64,000 nt of DNA from Clostridium sp. (GCA_031275405.1 JAISOV010000052.1:1-64000); one strand, 5' to 3'. Positions 54,718-63,648 are shown, counted from the first letter of the stretch. Notes: generated by a model from the letters alone, not told the origin. Program-made: numbers and translations.

Positions 54718-55020
54718 TCAGCCGTTGTTTTCCCAGTTCTGCGCGGCATGTTCCCATCTGCCGCGTTCCTGCAGAAATCGCTCGTTCATCCAGCGGACAG
54801 CTTCTTTGACCCCCTCCTCGGAAAAAACAAAGAAAGCGCTTGTCTTCTGTGCCTCGGGAGTCTTCCGGAAACCAAACGGTTCCGGCCAGACTGTCGCTTT
54901 CAGCTGCTGTCTTTCCGTCTTAGTAACTTTCTCCAGACGGTAGCGCAGCCCCTGATGGGAGCCGGTATATTCTGACTTTTTCAGATATTCCATAGATAGT
55001 ATCTCTTCTCGTCTGATCAT
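54718..55020 (-). CDS. Small protein of unknown function near sigE
   Basis: The product has 100 aa and is soluble, with many aromatic and charged residues (SEYTGSHQGLRYRLEKV, TVWPEPFGFRKTPEAQK, SEEGVKEAVRWMNE). It appears to fold as a beta sheet followed by a helix. I do not recognise a named family. Neither the ATG at 55020 nor one nine codons later has a strong ribosome site, so the start is uncertain. It is co-directional with the VanZ-like gene. Confidence 0.6.
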   Translation of the reverse strand: MIRREEILSMEYLKKSEYTGSHQGLRYRLEKVTKTERQQLKATVWPEPFGFRKTPEAQKTSAFFVFSEEGVKEAVRWMNERFLQERGRWEHAAQNWENNG

Positions 55021-55048
55021 CTATTCATTCCTGATTCCTGGTATCCTG

Positions 55049-55116
55049 TCCGCAGGATATGATATAGGCCGAATGGCCATGTCCGCACCAGGAGTCCGCG
55101 AAGCGGATTCCTGGTG
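55049..55116. repeat. Dispersed 33-bp block, copy 2, with a GAA-loop hairpin
   Basis: 55049-55081 matches 86-118 at 32 of 33 bases. It is followed by a near-perfect long hairpin at 55086-55116 (CACCAGGAGTCCGC-GAA-, with arms complementary but for one base pair). Upstream, ATCCTG...CAGGAT forms a further small stem overlapping the block. The 250-bp gap between the small gene and sigE is otherwise empty of genes. Confidence 0.8.
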
Positions 55117-55203
55117 TCGTGAAACTATGTAGTGCCAGTCTACCACAAAGCCTTACAAAAGTCATCAAAGATTTTACCCTATGCCGTTTTATCGACCGCC
55201 AGG

Positions 55204-55246
55204 CAAGCGTGGCTGCCCAGCAAGGACCGCCGGGCAGCCACGCTTG
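55204..55246. repeat. Long GC-rich inverted repeat downstream of sigE
   Basis: CAAGCGTGGCTGCCC (55204-55218) and GGGCAGCCACGCTTG (55232-55246) form a perfect 15-bp stem with a 13-nt loop. Partial CCGC/GCGG pairing continues outside. There is no U-run on either side. It may be a strong pause or RNA-end stabiliser after sigE (inference). Confidence 0.75.
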
Positions 55247-55269
55247 GCGGGGCCTGGTCGGTTTCGCTT

Positions 55270-55303
55270 GGAGATGAGCAGTCATAAATGACTGCTCATC
55301 TCC
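55270..55303 (+). terminator. 16-bp perfect hairpin overlapping the sigE 3' end
   Basis: GGAGATGAGCAGTCAT-AA-ATGACTGCTCATCTCC is perfect. On the plus strand it is followed by TTTTT, the pattern of an intrinsic terminator for transcripts arriving from sigG. On the minus strand no U-run follows, and the hairpin lies across the last sigE codons and stop. It may separate the two converging sporulation units (inference). Confidence 0.7.
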
Positions 55304-56019
55304 TTTTTCAGCTGTTTCATGATTTTCTTCTCCAGCCTGGAGATATAGGACTGGGAGATTCCGAGCAGCCCCGCGACTTCTTTCTGGGTCATCTCCTGCC
55401 CGTCCTTGTTCCCCAGGCCGAAGCGGAGATTGATGATCGTCCGCTCCCGGTCGGAAAGCTTGCCGATGGCTTTCCGGAGCAGCTTCCGCTCCACCTCATT
55501 TTCCAGATCGCGGTAGATCACGTCTTCGTCCGTCCCTAGGATGTCGGACAGCAGAAGCTCGTTGCCATCCCAGTCCACGTTCAGCGGCTCGTCGATGGAC
55601 ACCTCCAGGCGGGTTTTGTTGTTGCGGCGCAGATACATCAGGATTTCATTCTCAATACAGCGGGAAGCGTAGGTCGCAAGCTTGATGTTCTTCCCCGGAT
55701 TAAAGGTGTTGATGGACTTGATCAGGCCGATGGTGCCTATGGAAATCAGGTCTTCCACCCCTACCCCCGTATTGTCGAATTTCTTGGCTATGTACACCAC
55801 AAGGCGCAGATTATGTTCGATCAGGATGGATTTGGCTTCGTCCTCGTACTCCGTTCCAAGGTCGCTGATCACCTGGCTTTCCCGCTCCAGTTCCAGCGGC
55901 GGCGGCAGGACTTCCGCACCGCCGATGTAGTGGATGTCGCCTTTTTTCGGCAGTAAGACATTTTCCCTCCGGATGATCTTGAACTGTATTCTGCCCGGTA
56001 AAGACACTTTTAATATCAT
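55282..56019 (-). CDS. sigE: Mother-cell sigma factor precursor pro-SigE
   Basis: The product has 245 aa. An N-terminal pro-sequence of about 30 residues ends near [18 protein letters not shown], where SpoIIGA cleaves the family. Region 2 has [20 protein letters not shown] and [20 protein letters not shown]. Region 4 ends [20 protein letters not shown]. It starts mother-cell gene expression after septation. It is next to spoIIGA, whose product should process it. Confidence 0.96.
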   Translation of the reverse strand: MILKVSLPGRIQFKIIRRENVLLPKKGDIHYIGGAEVLPPPLELERESQVISDLGTEYEDEAKSILIEHNLRLVVYIAKKFDNTGVGVEDLISIGTIGLIKSINTFNPGKNIKLATYASRCIENEILMYLRRNNKTRLEVSIDEPLNVDWDGNELLLSDILGTDEDVIYRDLENEVERKLLRKAIGKLSDRERTIINLRFGLGNKDGQEMTQKEVAGLLGISQSYISRLEKKIMKQLKKEMSSHL

Positions 56020-56058
56020 GATGGTTCCTCCTTTTTTTGTCAGAAAAATTTTTCGGCC

Positions 56059-56859
56059 CTAGCCGCCGTCCAGGAGCTTAGGGTTCAATATCATGCGATA
56101 ATTCCCCGCCCCGGAAACCAGTTCCTCACTGATTCCCACGTAAATATCCCGGCAGGTCTTGGTGAGTCCTTCCACTTCAATGGAAATCTCCGGGATCCGG
56201 TATCCCGGCAGGATCCCTTTTTTCCTGCCGATACTGTGATAAGGAACCGCCCGGTAGCCTTCCGGGACTTCCTCTTGCCACAGGCTTTCAAATACTTCCT
56301 TTTCCAGTATGGATACCGGCTTGCCGCTGATAGGCTCGGTCAGCCCGTTCCCGGTATCCAGCAGGGCGTTGACCGTCACCCGCGTACCCCTGCCGCTCAG
56401 CACGACCTTGCAGAAATCCCGCCCTTTTTTCTTCCGTTCCTTCAGGAACGACCCTGCCAGAAACAGCAGCGCCCCCGTCCCCATCACGCCTAAGATGTTT
56501 ACCAGAATGTTCCGGATCGGCGGGAAGAGCCTGGTCAGGAACAACAGGCTGCCTCCCATCAGAAAAGTATACACTGACAGCCGTTCTCCCGCTTTCCAAA
56601 AGGCTTTCAGGCTTTTCGGACGAAAGGTAAGCCCTATCATGGCTCCGCCGCCCGTCAGGAAGCCCGCCGCAAGGCGCAGGGGAACCGGACAGGGCAGGAA
56701 AAAAGGGAACAGATACAGCCCTGCGCCCGCCGCCGCGCCGAAAACCAGTCTTTTTCGCGTGGCAGTACGCAAAAGCGAATGGTTCACCAGCGCCAGCAGA
56801 TACAGGTTCATGACAAAATTAACCAAAAACAGACTGTCTATATAGAGTTCATAATACAC
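56059..56859 (-). CDS. spoIIGA: Sigma-E processing protease SpoIIGA
   Basis: The product has 266 aa. The N-terminal half has about five membrane helices (ELYIDSLFLVNFVMNLYLLA first). The C-terminal half carries the aspartic protease motif NALLDTGNGLTEPISGKPV. The start is GTG at 56859 with GGGAGG 7 nt upstream. This gives the family beginning VYYELYID, so an earlier in-frame ATG was rejected. The enzyme cleaves pro-SigE after a signal from SpoIIR. Confidence 0.94.
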   Translation of the reverse strand: MYYELYIDSLFLVNFVMNLYLLALVNHSLLRTATRKRLVFGAAAGAGLYLFPFFLPCPVPLRLAAGFLTGGGAMIGLTFRPKSLKAFWKAGERLSVYTFLMGGSLLFLTRLFPPIRNILVNILGVMGTGALLFLAGSFLKERKKKGRDFCKVVLSGRGTRVTVNALLDTGNGLTEPISGKPVSILEKEVFESLWQEEVPEGYRAVPYHSIGRKKGILPGYRIPEISIEVEGLTKTCRDIYVGISEELVSGAGNYRMILNPKLLDGG

Positions 56860-57006
56860 CGGAACACCTCCCTGCCCGCAACGCGGACATTCCTTCCACG
56901 CCATGCCCCTTTCTGTCCGGTCCAAAAGCGGTTTTCCCTATAGGGACGCTCGTTTGCTCGTGGGATACTTCCACTGAGCAGCAACCTTCTCGCTTTCTTG
57001 AGAAAC

Positions 57007-57039
57007 ATTATAAAGGGTATTCTCTCTGAATTTTGTCAA
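57007..57039 (-). promoter_or_regulatory. spoIIG promoter with 21-bp spacer
   Basis: On the minus strand, a perfect TTGACA (57034-57039) and a perfect TATAAT (57007-57012) are 21 bp apart. This is too long for ordinary sigma-A action but is the known shape of the Spo0A-activated spoIIG promoter of Bacillus (22 bp). A 6/7 match to the Spo0A box (TGTCAAA, plus strand 57034-57040) overlaps the -35. The remainder of the 390-bp ftsZ-spoIIGA gap shows no gene. Confidence 0.8.
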
Positions 57040-57075
57040 AAAGCCGCGGAGGGAGGGCTTTATTTGTCCTCCGTT

Positions 57076-57082
57076 TTCGACA
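57076..57082 (-). promoter_or_regulatory. Spo0A box upstream of the spoIIG promoter
   Basis: TGTCGAA on the minus strand is a perfect match to the Spo0A box. It lies about 37 bp upstream of the -35 element, compatible with a second Spo0A site as in Bacillus spoIIG. Spo0A itself is not in the window. Confidence 0.65.
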
Positions 57083-57251
57083 GGGGAGGACTTCGCGGCC
57101 GCCGGACGGCATAGAAGGAAGGAAAGGGGATAGATTCCGGGCAAAGAAAGGCTCATGGTATTCCCATTTCAGAAGAAAAGAAAACGACACCAAAAATCCG
57201 GAAACAGATTCTTGGTGTACGCATTTTTGCTAGGCTGTTTTGTATCAGGCT

Positions 57252-58436
57252 CTATTTCCTTTGCAGAAAATCCGGTATCTTCAAGGTCTTCTCTTCCACG
57301 GAACTGCGGATGTCCGCAGGCCGGTTGATGCCGGGAAGGGGTTTGGGGAGTCCGGACTTTGATCCGCCTGCCGCTCCTGCCGTCTGTAAATTCAGTCCTG
57401 ACAGGGGAACCGTGCCGATCTGGGAAGAAAGCTTCCGGTAAGGCGGCATTCCCTGCCCCAGGCTTCTCTGCGTGGCAGCCGTTCCCACGTCTTCCAGCCC
57501 GGTGGCGATGACAGTAATGATACAGGTGTCGGATTTTCCGGAGTCATACATCGCGCCGAAGATAATGTTCACCTCGTCGCCCGCCAGTTCCTGCACATAG
57601 CCCACCGCATCGCTCGCGTCCGCTAAGGTAATATCCCCGGAAACATTGATGATCACATGGCTGGCGCCGGAGATCGTGGTTTCCAGCAAAGGGCTGGCAA
57701 CCGCCATCTTGACGGCCTCCATCGCCTTGTCGTCACCCTTGCCTTGTCCGATCCCGATGTGCGCAATGCCTTTATCTTTCATAACCGTCTGCACATCCGC
57801 AAAATCCAGGTTGATGATGGAGGGTACGTTGATGAGGTCGGTGATCCCCTGAACCGCCTGCTGAAGCACCTCATCCGCTTTTTTAAGGGCTTCCGGCATG
57901 GTTGTCCGACGGTCAACGATTTCCAGTAATTTATCATTCGGAATCACTATCAAGGTGTCCACGTATTCTTTGATTTTTTCGATTCCGCTCAAGGCATTTG
58001 CCATCCGGGTCTTAGCTTCAAAACGAAAAGGCTTGGTCACGACCCCCACGGTCAGGATCCCTAAGTCCTTTGCCAGCCTCGCCACGATCGGCGCGGCTCC
58101 CGTCCCGGTTCCGCCGCCCATGCCGCAGGTAACGAAGACCATGTCCGCCCCCTTCATAGACGTGGTAATCTCCTCCGCGCTTTCCTCCGCCGCTTTTTCC
58201 CCGATTTCCGGCTTTGCCCCCGCTCCAAGCCCTTTGGTCAGCTTCTCGCCGATCTGTAGCAGCTTAGGCGCCTTGCAAAGCTGCAACGCCTGTTTATCGG
58301 TGTTCACTCCGATAAAATCCACTCCGTCAATTCTCTCGTCAATCATTCTATTTACAGCATTATTCCCCGCCCCACCTACACCGACCACGATGATTTTAGC
58401 GGCGGATTCTGCATCGCCCGTCTTGATTTCCAGCAA
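57252..58436 (-). CDS. ftsZ: Cell division protein FtsZ
   Basis: The product has 394 aa, a tubulin-like GTPase forming the division ring. The start is TTG at 58436: AAGGAGGG lies 7 nt upstream and the protein then begins as other clostridial FtsZ ([16 protein letters not shown]). GTP motifs are [14 protein letters not shown] and the tubulin signature [12 protein letters not shown]. The C-terminal linker is Gly/Pro-rich, and the end [12 protein letters not shown] is the conserved peptide for partner binding. No ftsA lies nearby. Confidence 0.96.
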   Translation of the reverse strand: MLEIKTGDAESAAKIIVVGVGGAGNNAVNRMIDERIDGVDFIGVNTDKQALQLCKAPKLLQIGEKLTKGLGAGAKPEIGEKAAEESAEEITTSMKGADMVFVTCGMGGGTGTGAAPIVARLAKDLGILTVGVVTKPFRFEAKTRMANALSGIEKIKEYVDTLIVIPNDKLLEIVDRRTTMPEALKKADEVLQQAVQGITDLINVPSIINLDFADVQTVMKDKGIAHIGIGQGKGDDKAMEAVKMAVASPLLETTISGASHVIINVSGDITLADASDAVGYVQELAGDEVNIIFGAMYDSGKSDTCIITVIATGLEDVGTAATQRSLGQGMPPYRKLSSQIGTVPLSGLNLQTAGAAGGSKSGLPKPLPGINRPADIRSSVEEKTLKIPDFLQRK

Positions 58437-58476
58437 AGGTATGCCCTCCTTGTTGCTCAATAAACTCCTACTCCCT

Positions 58477-58505
58477 ATCATATAATCATTTCGGAAATTA
58501 ATCAA
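58477..58505 (-). promoter_or_regulatory. ftsZ promoter
   Basis: On the minus strand, TTGATT (58500-58505) and TATGAT (58477-58482) are spaced 17 bp apart, in the AT-rich gap between ftsQ and ftsZ. ftsZ can therefore be transcribed apart from the mur/fts cluster. Confidence 0.65.
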
Positions 58506-58521
58506 CCACTTTTTTTATTTT

Positions 58522-59298
58522 TTATTCCCCGGCAGCTTCCGGTGTAAAGGTCACGTTCGGGCTGTCATCATTGAGGTTTTCCATATGCAGGGTGCCTTTC
58601 CGCCCTGTGAGATTCGGGAGAAACTGGGGCAGACGCATGATTTTTTCTTCCATGTCCTCTCCGCTCCCGAGCGCCGCCCGCACCGCGCCGAAATGGATGT
58701 GAGTCTCACCGGAAGGGCTGAAATGGATCTTGTCCGCCGTCAGCCCGTACTTCTTGAGAAGGCTTGTGATGTTCATAATACTGTCGAAGATCGCTTCTTC
58801 TTCCACCGGAAGTCTTTCCCCAAGCACCATGTGCGGAATGGTGAACCCTGTCACTTGGGGTACTCCCAGCGTTTTCACCTTGGAGCTTTCCACTGCGTAG
58901 CCATCCTTGTCAAAATACAGATAAGAGTCCAGATATTCGATGTAGCCAGCCAGCGCTTTTTCATAGACGGTGATCTTGATGGTGTCCGGCGAAAGGATGC
59001 TGACGTCCATCGTATCGACAAAGGGGATATTTCCCACGCCTTTCTGTCTGTAAATGAAAGACAGATAGAGCGAATTGTCCCCAAGGAACGACAGCCTGGA
59101 AAGGAAGCTTCCTGTCGGGCCTTTCATGACAAATCCCATGATTTCTTCTTTCGTGTAATGCAGGTTCCCCTCTACATAGACTTCCCGGATGGTATAAGTC
59201 TCCCGGATATAAAAGATCCCTCCTGCCAGAAGCGCGGCGGGAACGAGCAGGATCAGCGGCCATATCCATCTCTTCTTTTTCCGAATACCTGATCGCAT
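58522..59298 (-). CDS. ftsQ: Cell division protein FtsQ/DivIB
   Basis: The product has 258 aa. A basic N-terminus (IRKKKRWIW) and one membrane helix (about 12-31) are followed by a POTRA domain starting TYTIREVYVEGNLHYTKEEI and a beta-rich FtsQ domain (YFDKDGYAVESSK, VPQVTGFTIPHM). It is part of the divisome core with FtsL/DivIC. The ATG lies inside the end of murA (46-bp overlap), with GGAGGG about 12 nt upstream. Confidence 0.93.
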   Translation of the reverse strand: MRSGIRKKKRWIWPLILLVPAALLAGGIFYIRETYTIREVYVEGNLHYTKEEIMGFVMKGPTGSFLSRLSFLGDNSLYLSFIYRQKGVGNIPFVDTMDVSILSPDTIKITVYEKALAGYIEYLDSYLYFDKDGYAVESSKVKTLGVPQVTGFTIPHMVLGERLPVEEEAIFDSIMNITSLLKKYGLTADKIHFSPSGETHIHFGAVRAALGSGEDMEEKIMRLPQFLPNLTGRKGTLHMENLNDDSPNVTFTPEAAGE

Positions 59299-60617
59299 GT
59301 CGCCGTACCGCCCTCCTTGTACCCCGCCGCACAGATGCTGCTCCGCGCGCTATCCGTATTCTGCGCCGTGTAGATACGCGCCCCCAGCTCCCGTAAATCC
59401 TTGCAGATATTCTCATAGCCCCGGTCGATGTACCGGCGCCCACGGATGACGGTTTCCCCGTCCGCCATCAGTCCCGCCACCACCAGAGCCGCGCCGCCCC
59501 GGAGTTCCTCCGCTTCCACTTCCCGTCCGCACAAGGGCGTCACTCCCCGGACAAGTATCCTTTTGGCGTCTAAGGGAAAAATGTTGGCGCCCATGGACTG
59601 TAGCGGGCCGACCACCCGGAAGCGGTTCTCGAAGATACTTTCGTGAACCAGGCACTGCCCTTTTGCCCCGGTGCAGACGGCAAGCGCCAAGGACTGTAAG
59701 TCCGTGGGGAAGCCCGGGTAACTGCGTGTCTCTAAAAAGGGAAGCTGTCTGAGCCGCTCCGGCGCCTGGATGTAAAGCCCTTCTTTTTCCACCTGACATT
59801 CCGCGCCCATCCTCACCGCCAGATCGATGACCGTCTCCATATGCTCCACGGGGGCTTCCTCCAGCAGGACGTTCCCTCCGGTTCCCAGTGTGCCAAACAG
59901 GTACGTTCCGGCTACGATCCGATCCGCCGGGATGGTGAACTCCGTTCCGGAAAGACGGCTGACCCCTTCCATCCGTATTTCACCGCTTCCGATTCCTTCC
60001 ATCCGTGCCCCGCATTTCAGCAGATAGCGGCAGAGCGTCTCCACTTCCGGCTCCCGCGCGGCGTTTTTCAGCAAGGTCCTGCCTTGTGCCAGTACGGCGG
60101 CAAGAATCACGTTCTCTGTCGCTCCGACGCTTGGCAAGGGCAGCTCGACCGTGGCTCCCTGTAAACCGTTCGGAGTATTTGCCTGGATCTCCCCCTCCGT
60201 TTCACAGAATAGGACCCCCATCCGCCGCAGGGAGGAAAGAGTCAGGTCTATAGGGCGCTCCCCGATGGCACAGCCGCCGGGGTATTCCATGACGACCTCC
60301 CCTGTCCTCCCCAGCAGGGCGCCCATCAGAAACAGCGACGACCTCATGCCGGTGATGGCTTCCTCCGGCATCTGACTCAAGTTGACGTTCCCCGCGTTCA
60401 CCCGTACCCCGTCTCCCTCCCAGCTGACCGCGCAGCCTATGCTGCGCAGCAGATTCAGCATCTGGTAGACGTCCGCGATCCTCGGACAATTGTGGATGAG
60501 ATTGCATTCTTTCGTCAAAATCGTCGCCGCCAGGATAGGAAGCGCGGCATTCTTGGAGCCTTGGATCCGTACCTTCCCCTGTAAGCCGACACCCCCATGA
60601 ATATGAATAGAGTCCAT
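59253..60617 (-). CDS. murA: UDP-GlcNAc 1-carboxyvinyltransferase MurA
   Basis: The product has 454 aa and catalyses the first committed step of peptidoglycan precursor synthesis. The N-terminal GSKNAALPILAA has the catalytic Lys, and the PGGCAIGERPIDLTL loop has the catalytic Cys that fosfomycin modifies in the family. The C-terminal end is about 25-30 residues longer than usual (after LGARIYTAQN) and overlaps ftsQ by 46 bp. The position between ftsW and ftsQ is that of a division/wall cluster. Confidence 0.94.
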   Translation of the reverse strand: MDSIHIHGGVGLQGKVRIQGSKNAALPILAATILTKECNLIHNCPRIADVYQMLNLLRSIGCAVSWEGDGVRVNAGNVNLSQMPEEAITGMRSSLFLMGALLGRTGEVVMEYPGGCAIGERPIDLTLSSLRRMGVLFCETEGEIQANTPNGLQGATVELPLPSVGATENVILAAVLAQGRTLLKNAAREPEVETLCRYLLKCGARMEGIGSGEIRMEGVSRLSGTEFTIPADRIVAGTYLFGTLGTGGNVLLEEAPVEHMETVIDLAVRMGAECQVEKEGLYIQAPERLRQLPFLETRSYPGFPTDLQSLALAVCTGAKGQCLVHESIFENRFRVVGPLQSMGANIFPLDAKRILVRGVTPLCGREVEAEELRGGAALVVAGLMADGETVIRGRRYIDRGYENICKDLRELGARIYTAQNTDSARSSICAAGYKEGGTATCDQVFGKRRDGYGR

Positions 60618-60730
60618 TTTCCACCATCCGGTTCCATGATTTTAAGACCTATCCTATATTATGTATGGGTTCGGGCAGGCGTACCTTGTACCGGGGAACG
60701 CGCCGCCCACGCGGCCTGCGGCTGCGACGT

Positions 60731-61951
60731 TCACAGCTCCCGCAGCTGGATCCGCTTCGCCACGCTCAGCACCAGTCCGATCTCGATCATCAGGAACATG
60801 ACCGAAGAACCTCCGTAGCTGATAAAGGGCAGGGAGATCCCTGTGTTGGGTATCGTGTTGGTGACGACCGCGATGTTCAGGATGACCTGTATGGCGATAT
60901 GTCCGATGACGCCCACCACCAGGAGCGCGCCGAACAGATCCGGCGCGTTGTTGGCGATGATCATCATCCGCCACAGCAGCATAATGAACATCAGGATAAT
61001 GGCGATGGCTCCAAACAGTCCCAGCTCCTCGCAGATAATGGAAAAAATCATGTCGTTCTGGGCTTCGGGCAGGAAGCCCAGTTTCTGCATACTCTGCCCC
61101 AGTCCTTTGCCCCAGACGCCGCCGCTCCCGATGGCATACAGGGCCTGAAGCGTCTGAAAGCCTTTGTCCTGGGCGTCTGCTTCCGGATCCAGCCAAGCGA
61201 TGATCCGCGCGCTCCGAAACTCCCCCTGAAAACTGCCGTTGACGATGAGGAAAACCACCAGCGCGACGGCCCCTCCGCCCAGCAGCGCCATGATGATGAA
61301 CTTCTTATAATCCGGACTGGCGACGAAAACCATCAGGACGGCGATCCCCATCACGATAATGGCGGAACTTAGGTTGTCGGTGATCTGCCAGATCATCAGC
61401 GCCAGGGGAAGGGGAATCATCATCATGAGGAAAAAGCCTTTCATGCTGCGTACTTTTTTCCCCATTTTGCATACCAGGCTGGACAAAAACAGGATCATGC
61501 ACAGTTTTGCCACTTCGGCGGGCTGGATGTTGAAGCCGATCCCCGGTATCTCCAGCCACCTTCTTGCCCCATGGGATTCCACGCCAAGCGGGGTCATGAC
61601 GAGCAGGATCATGACGACCGAAACCAGATAGCCCAGGACGGCAAAACGTTCCCAGAAGTGATAAGGGATATTTGCCACCAAAATCATGGCGGCAAGTCCC
61701 AGGACGATGGCGATCGCCTGCTTGCGCAGATAATAAGAGGCGCTCCCGAACTGCTGATTGGCTTCATAGGAACTGGTGGAGTAGATCATGACCAGCCCGA
61801 AGCCCATCAGGAACAGCACCACAAACAAGAGGCTGTAGTCGAAAAAATATTCGGACTGCTCTTTTTTCTTCTTTTTCCTGGATACAAATCCCCTGTTGGG
61901 CAGGGGTTCCCGCCGATATGCGGCTTCTTTCGCGTCTCTTAGCTGAGCCAT
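60731..61951 (-). CDS. ftsW: Lipid-linked peptidoglycan polymerase FtsW (SEDS family)
   Basis: The product has 406 aa with about ten membrane helices. SEDS motifs include GARRWLEIPGIGFNIQPAEV and the end GISLPFISYGGSSVMFLMIE, plus a long extracellular loop containing GVWGKGLGQSMQKLGFLPEA. The ATG at 61951 has AAGGAG 8 nt upstream and starts 4 bp after murD; a longer in-frame frame overlapping murD was rejected. It could be called SpoVE if sporulation-specific; the cluster favours FtsW. Confidence 0.93.
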   Translation of the reverse strand: MAQLRDAKEAAYRREPLPNRGFVSRKKKKKEQSEYFFDYSLLFVVLFLMGFGLVMIYSTSSYEANQQFGSASYYLRKQAIAIVLGLAAMILVANIPYHFWERFAVLGYLVSVVMILLVMTPLGVESHGARRWLEIPGIGFNIQPAEVAKLCMILFLSSLVCKMGKKVRSMKGFFLMMMIPLPLALMIWQITDNLSSAIIVMGIAVLMVFVASPDYKKFIIMALLGGGAVALVVFLIVNGSFQGEFRSARIIAWLDPEADAQDKGFQTLQALYAIGSGGVWGKGLGQSMQKLGFLPEAQNDMIFSIICEELGLFGAIAIILMFIMLLWRMMIIANNAPDLFGALLVVGVIGHIAIQVILNIAVVTNTIPNTGISLPFISYGGSSVMFLMIEIGLVLSVAKRIQLREL

Positions 61952-61955
61952 CCCG

Positions 61956-63383
61956 TCATCTCCTTGTACCAGCCGCAGCGCCCAGAGCATGGACATAAGC
62001 CTTGAACTGGTTTCCTCTTGCCTCATAGTTCTCGAACATTCCCCAGCTTGCGCAGGCGGGGGAAAGCAGAACCGCTTCGCCGACCCTTGCCAGACCGGCG
62101 GCAAGGGCAAAGGATTCCTCGAAGCTGTCCGCCAGACGGATGTTCGTCAGCCCGGCTTCGGCGGCGCACCGGGCTATTTTTTCCCTGGTCTGCCCGATCA
62201 GCACCAGCCACTTCACCTTTCCGTCGAAGCTTCCGATCCACTCCCGGTAATCGCTCTGCTTGTCATAGCCGCCCGCGATCAGGACAGTCGGCTTGCTCAT
62301 AGCGCGGATTCCTTGGATGGCCGCGTCCGGATTGGTCGCCTTGGAATCGTTGTAATAATCCACGCCGTCTTTGGAGGCGACAAATTCGATCCGGTGTTCC
62401 ACCGCCTGAAAAGAGGCGACCGCCTTTAAGATAACGTCCATCGGAACGCCCATGCCCTCCGCGATGGCGATCGCCGCCATGACGTTCTCCACGTTGCACC
62501 TTCCGACCAGTTTCATATCCCTGCGGCTGTCCAGAAGCCGCGTGACCACGCCGTCCGCGCTTCGCAGGACGTCCTCCCCCTCCAGATAGTACCCCTCCTC
62601 CAGACGGGTACGGGAGGAAAAGAAAACGACCCGCGCCGGACATCTTGCGGCGAAATTCCTCGTATAGCGGTCGTCATAGTTGAGTACACATAAATCGTCC
62701 GCCGTCTGGTTCCCGGCGACCGCTTCCTTGGCCGCCACGTAAGCTTCCATCGTATGGTGCCTGTTCAGATGATCCGGCGTGATGTTGAGGATGGCGGAGA
62801 CTTTGGGACGGAACGTGCGGACAGTTTCTAACTGGAAACTGCTGATTTCCGCCACCGTCGCCGTATCCGCCGCCGTCCCGCCGACCTTCGCCGTATAGGG
62901 GGTTCCGATGTTGCCCACCACGAAGACTCTCTCTTCCCCGTAACCGGCTTTCAAGATCGCCCCGACCAAAGCGGTGGTGGTGGTCTTGCCGTTCGTTCCC
63001 GTAACAGCGACAAGTCTTCCTTTTTCTTCCAAAAAACCCAGTTCGATTTCTCCCAGGATTTCCACGCCTTGCGTTTTCAGCCGGGCGACCAAGGGAAGGT
63101 CGGTAGGCACCCCCGGACTCAGGACGGCTTTCTGCGTCCGCCGCAGGATTTCCTCGGACAGTTCCCCCACATGGCACGTCAGACGAGGGGGGAAGGCAAA
63201 GGAACCGCCGGAAGCAAACTTCGCCTGGATTCCTTCCGCCGTAGCCTTGTCACTGCCGTCATACAGAAAGACTTCCGCCCCCCGGCGCAGCAGCAGCCTG
63301 GCGGCGGCAAGCCCGCTGACCCCGGAGCCAACCACCAGATACCTTTGTCCTTTCATCGGATATTCCTCGTGAAGCCTTGTCAT
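61956..63383 (-). CDS. murD: UDP-MurNAc-L-alanine:D-glutamate ligase MurD
   Basis: The product has 475 aa. The N-terminal dinucleotide-like fold is YLVVGSGVSGLAAARLLLRR. The ATP loop is VAVTGTNGKTTTTALVGAIL. Later motifs are HLNRHHTMEAYVAAKEAV and DYYNDSKATNPDAA. It adds D-Glu to the cytoplasmic wall precursor. Two starts are plausible: ATG at 63383 (AAAGGG upstream) and ATG at 63356 (GAGG 8 nt upstream, MKGQRYLVVG). Confidence 0.95.
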   Translation of the reverse strand: MTRLHEEYPMKGQRYLVVGSGVSGLAAARLLLRRGAEVFLYDGSDKATAEGIQAKFASGGSFAFPPRLTCHVGELSEEILRRTQKAVLSPGVPTDLPLVARLKTQGVEILGEIELGFLEEKGRLVAVTGTNGKTTTTALVGAILKAGYGEERVFVVGNIGTPYTAKVGGTAADTATVAEISSFQLETVRTFRPKVSAILNITPDHLNRHHTMEAYVAAKEAVAGNQTADDLCVLNYDDRYTRNFAARCPARVVFFSSRTRLEEGYYLEGEDVLRSADGVVTRLLDSRRDMKLVGRCNVENVMAAIAIAEGMGVPMDVILKAVASFQAVEHRIEFVASKDGVDYYNDSKATNPDAAIQGIRAMSKPTVLIAGGYDKQSDYREWIGSFDGKVKWLVLIGQTREKIARCAAEAGLTNIRLADSFEESFALAAGLARVGEAVLLSPACASWGMFENYEARGNQFKAYVHALGAAAGTRR

Positions 63384-63514
63384 GACCTACCCTTTCTGGC
63401 AAAACGCAAAACCCTGCCGCCGCGAGCGGCGCATATTTTCAGACGCTCCCAAAGGTGCCGCCGCAAGCGGGATGACGCTGCTCAAAATCATAGGAAAGTG
63501 TTCCCTCGCATTCC

Positions 63515-63546
63515 GCAAAGCTGCCTGCCCAGGAACGCAGCTTTGC
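63515..63546. repeat. Hairpin in the mraY-murD gap
   Basis: GCAAAGCTGC (63515-63524) and GCAGCTTTGC (63537-63546) form a perfect 10-bp stem with a 12-nt loop. Smaller CCGC/GCGG palindromes lie near 63419-63435 and 63461-63469. The 265-bp gap between two normally adjacent genes holds no convincing gene. Confidence 0.6.
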
Positions 63547-63648
63547 CGCTCTATCAGCAGGAGCTTTTCATCCCCTGCCGACACAAGCAGCCCCCCGGCC
63601 CCGCCGCTTAGCCCTTTGCGTACCGGAAGCGGGAAGGTTGACCTGCGT

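Noticed and set aside
57029-57043. CodY box at the spoIIG promoter
   Set aside because: Only 11 of 15 positions match, and the bases are better explained by the -35 element and Spo0A-like box.
63387-63584. 65-aa frame in the mraY-murD gap
   Set aside because: It has no ribosome site, overlaps hairpins, and shows no recognisable family.
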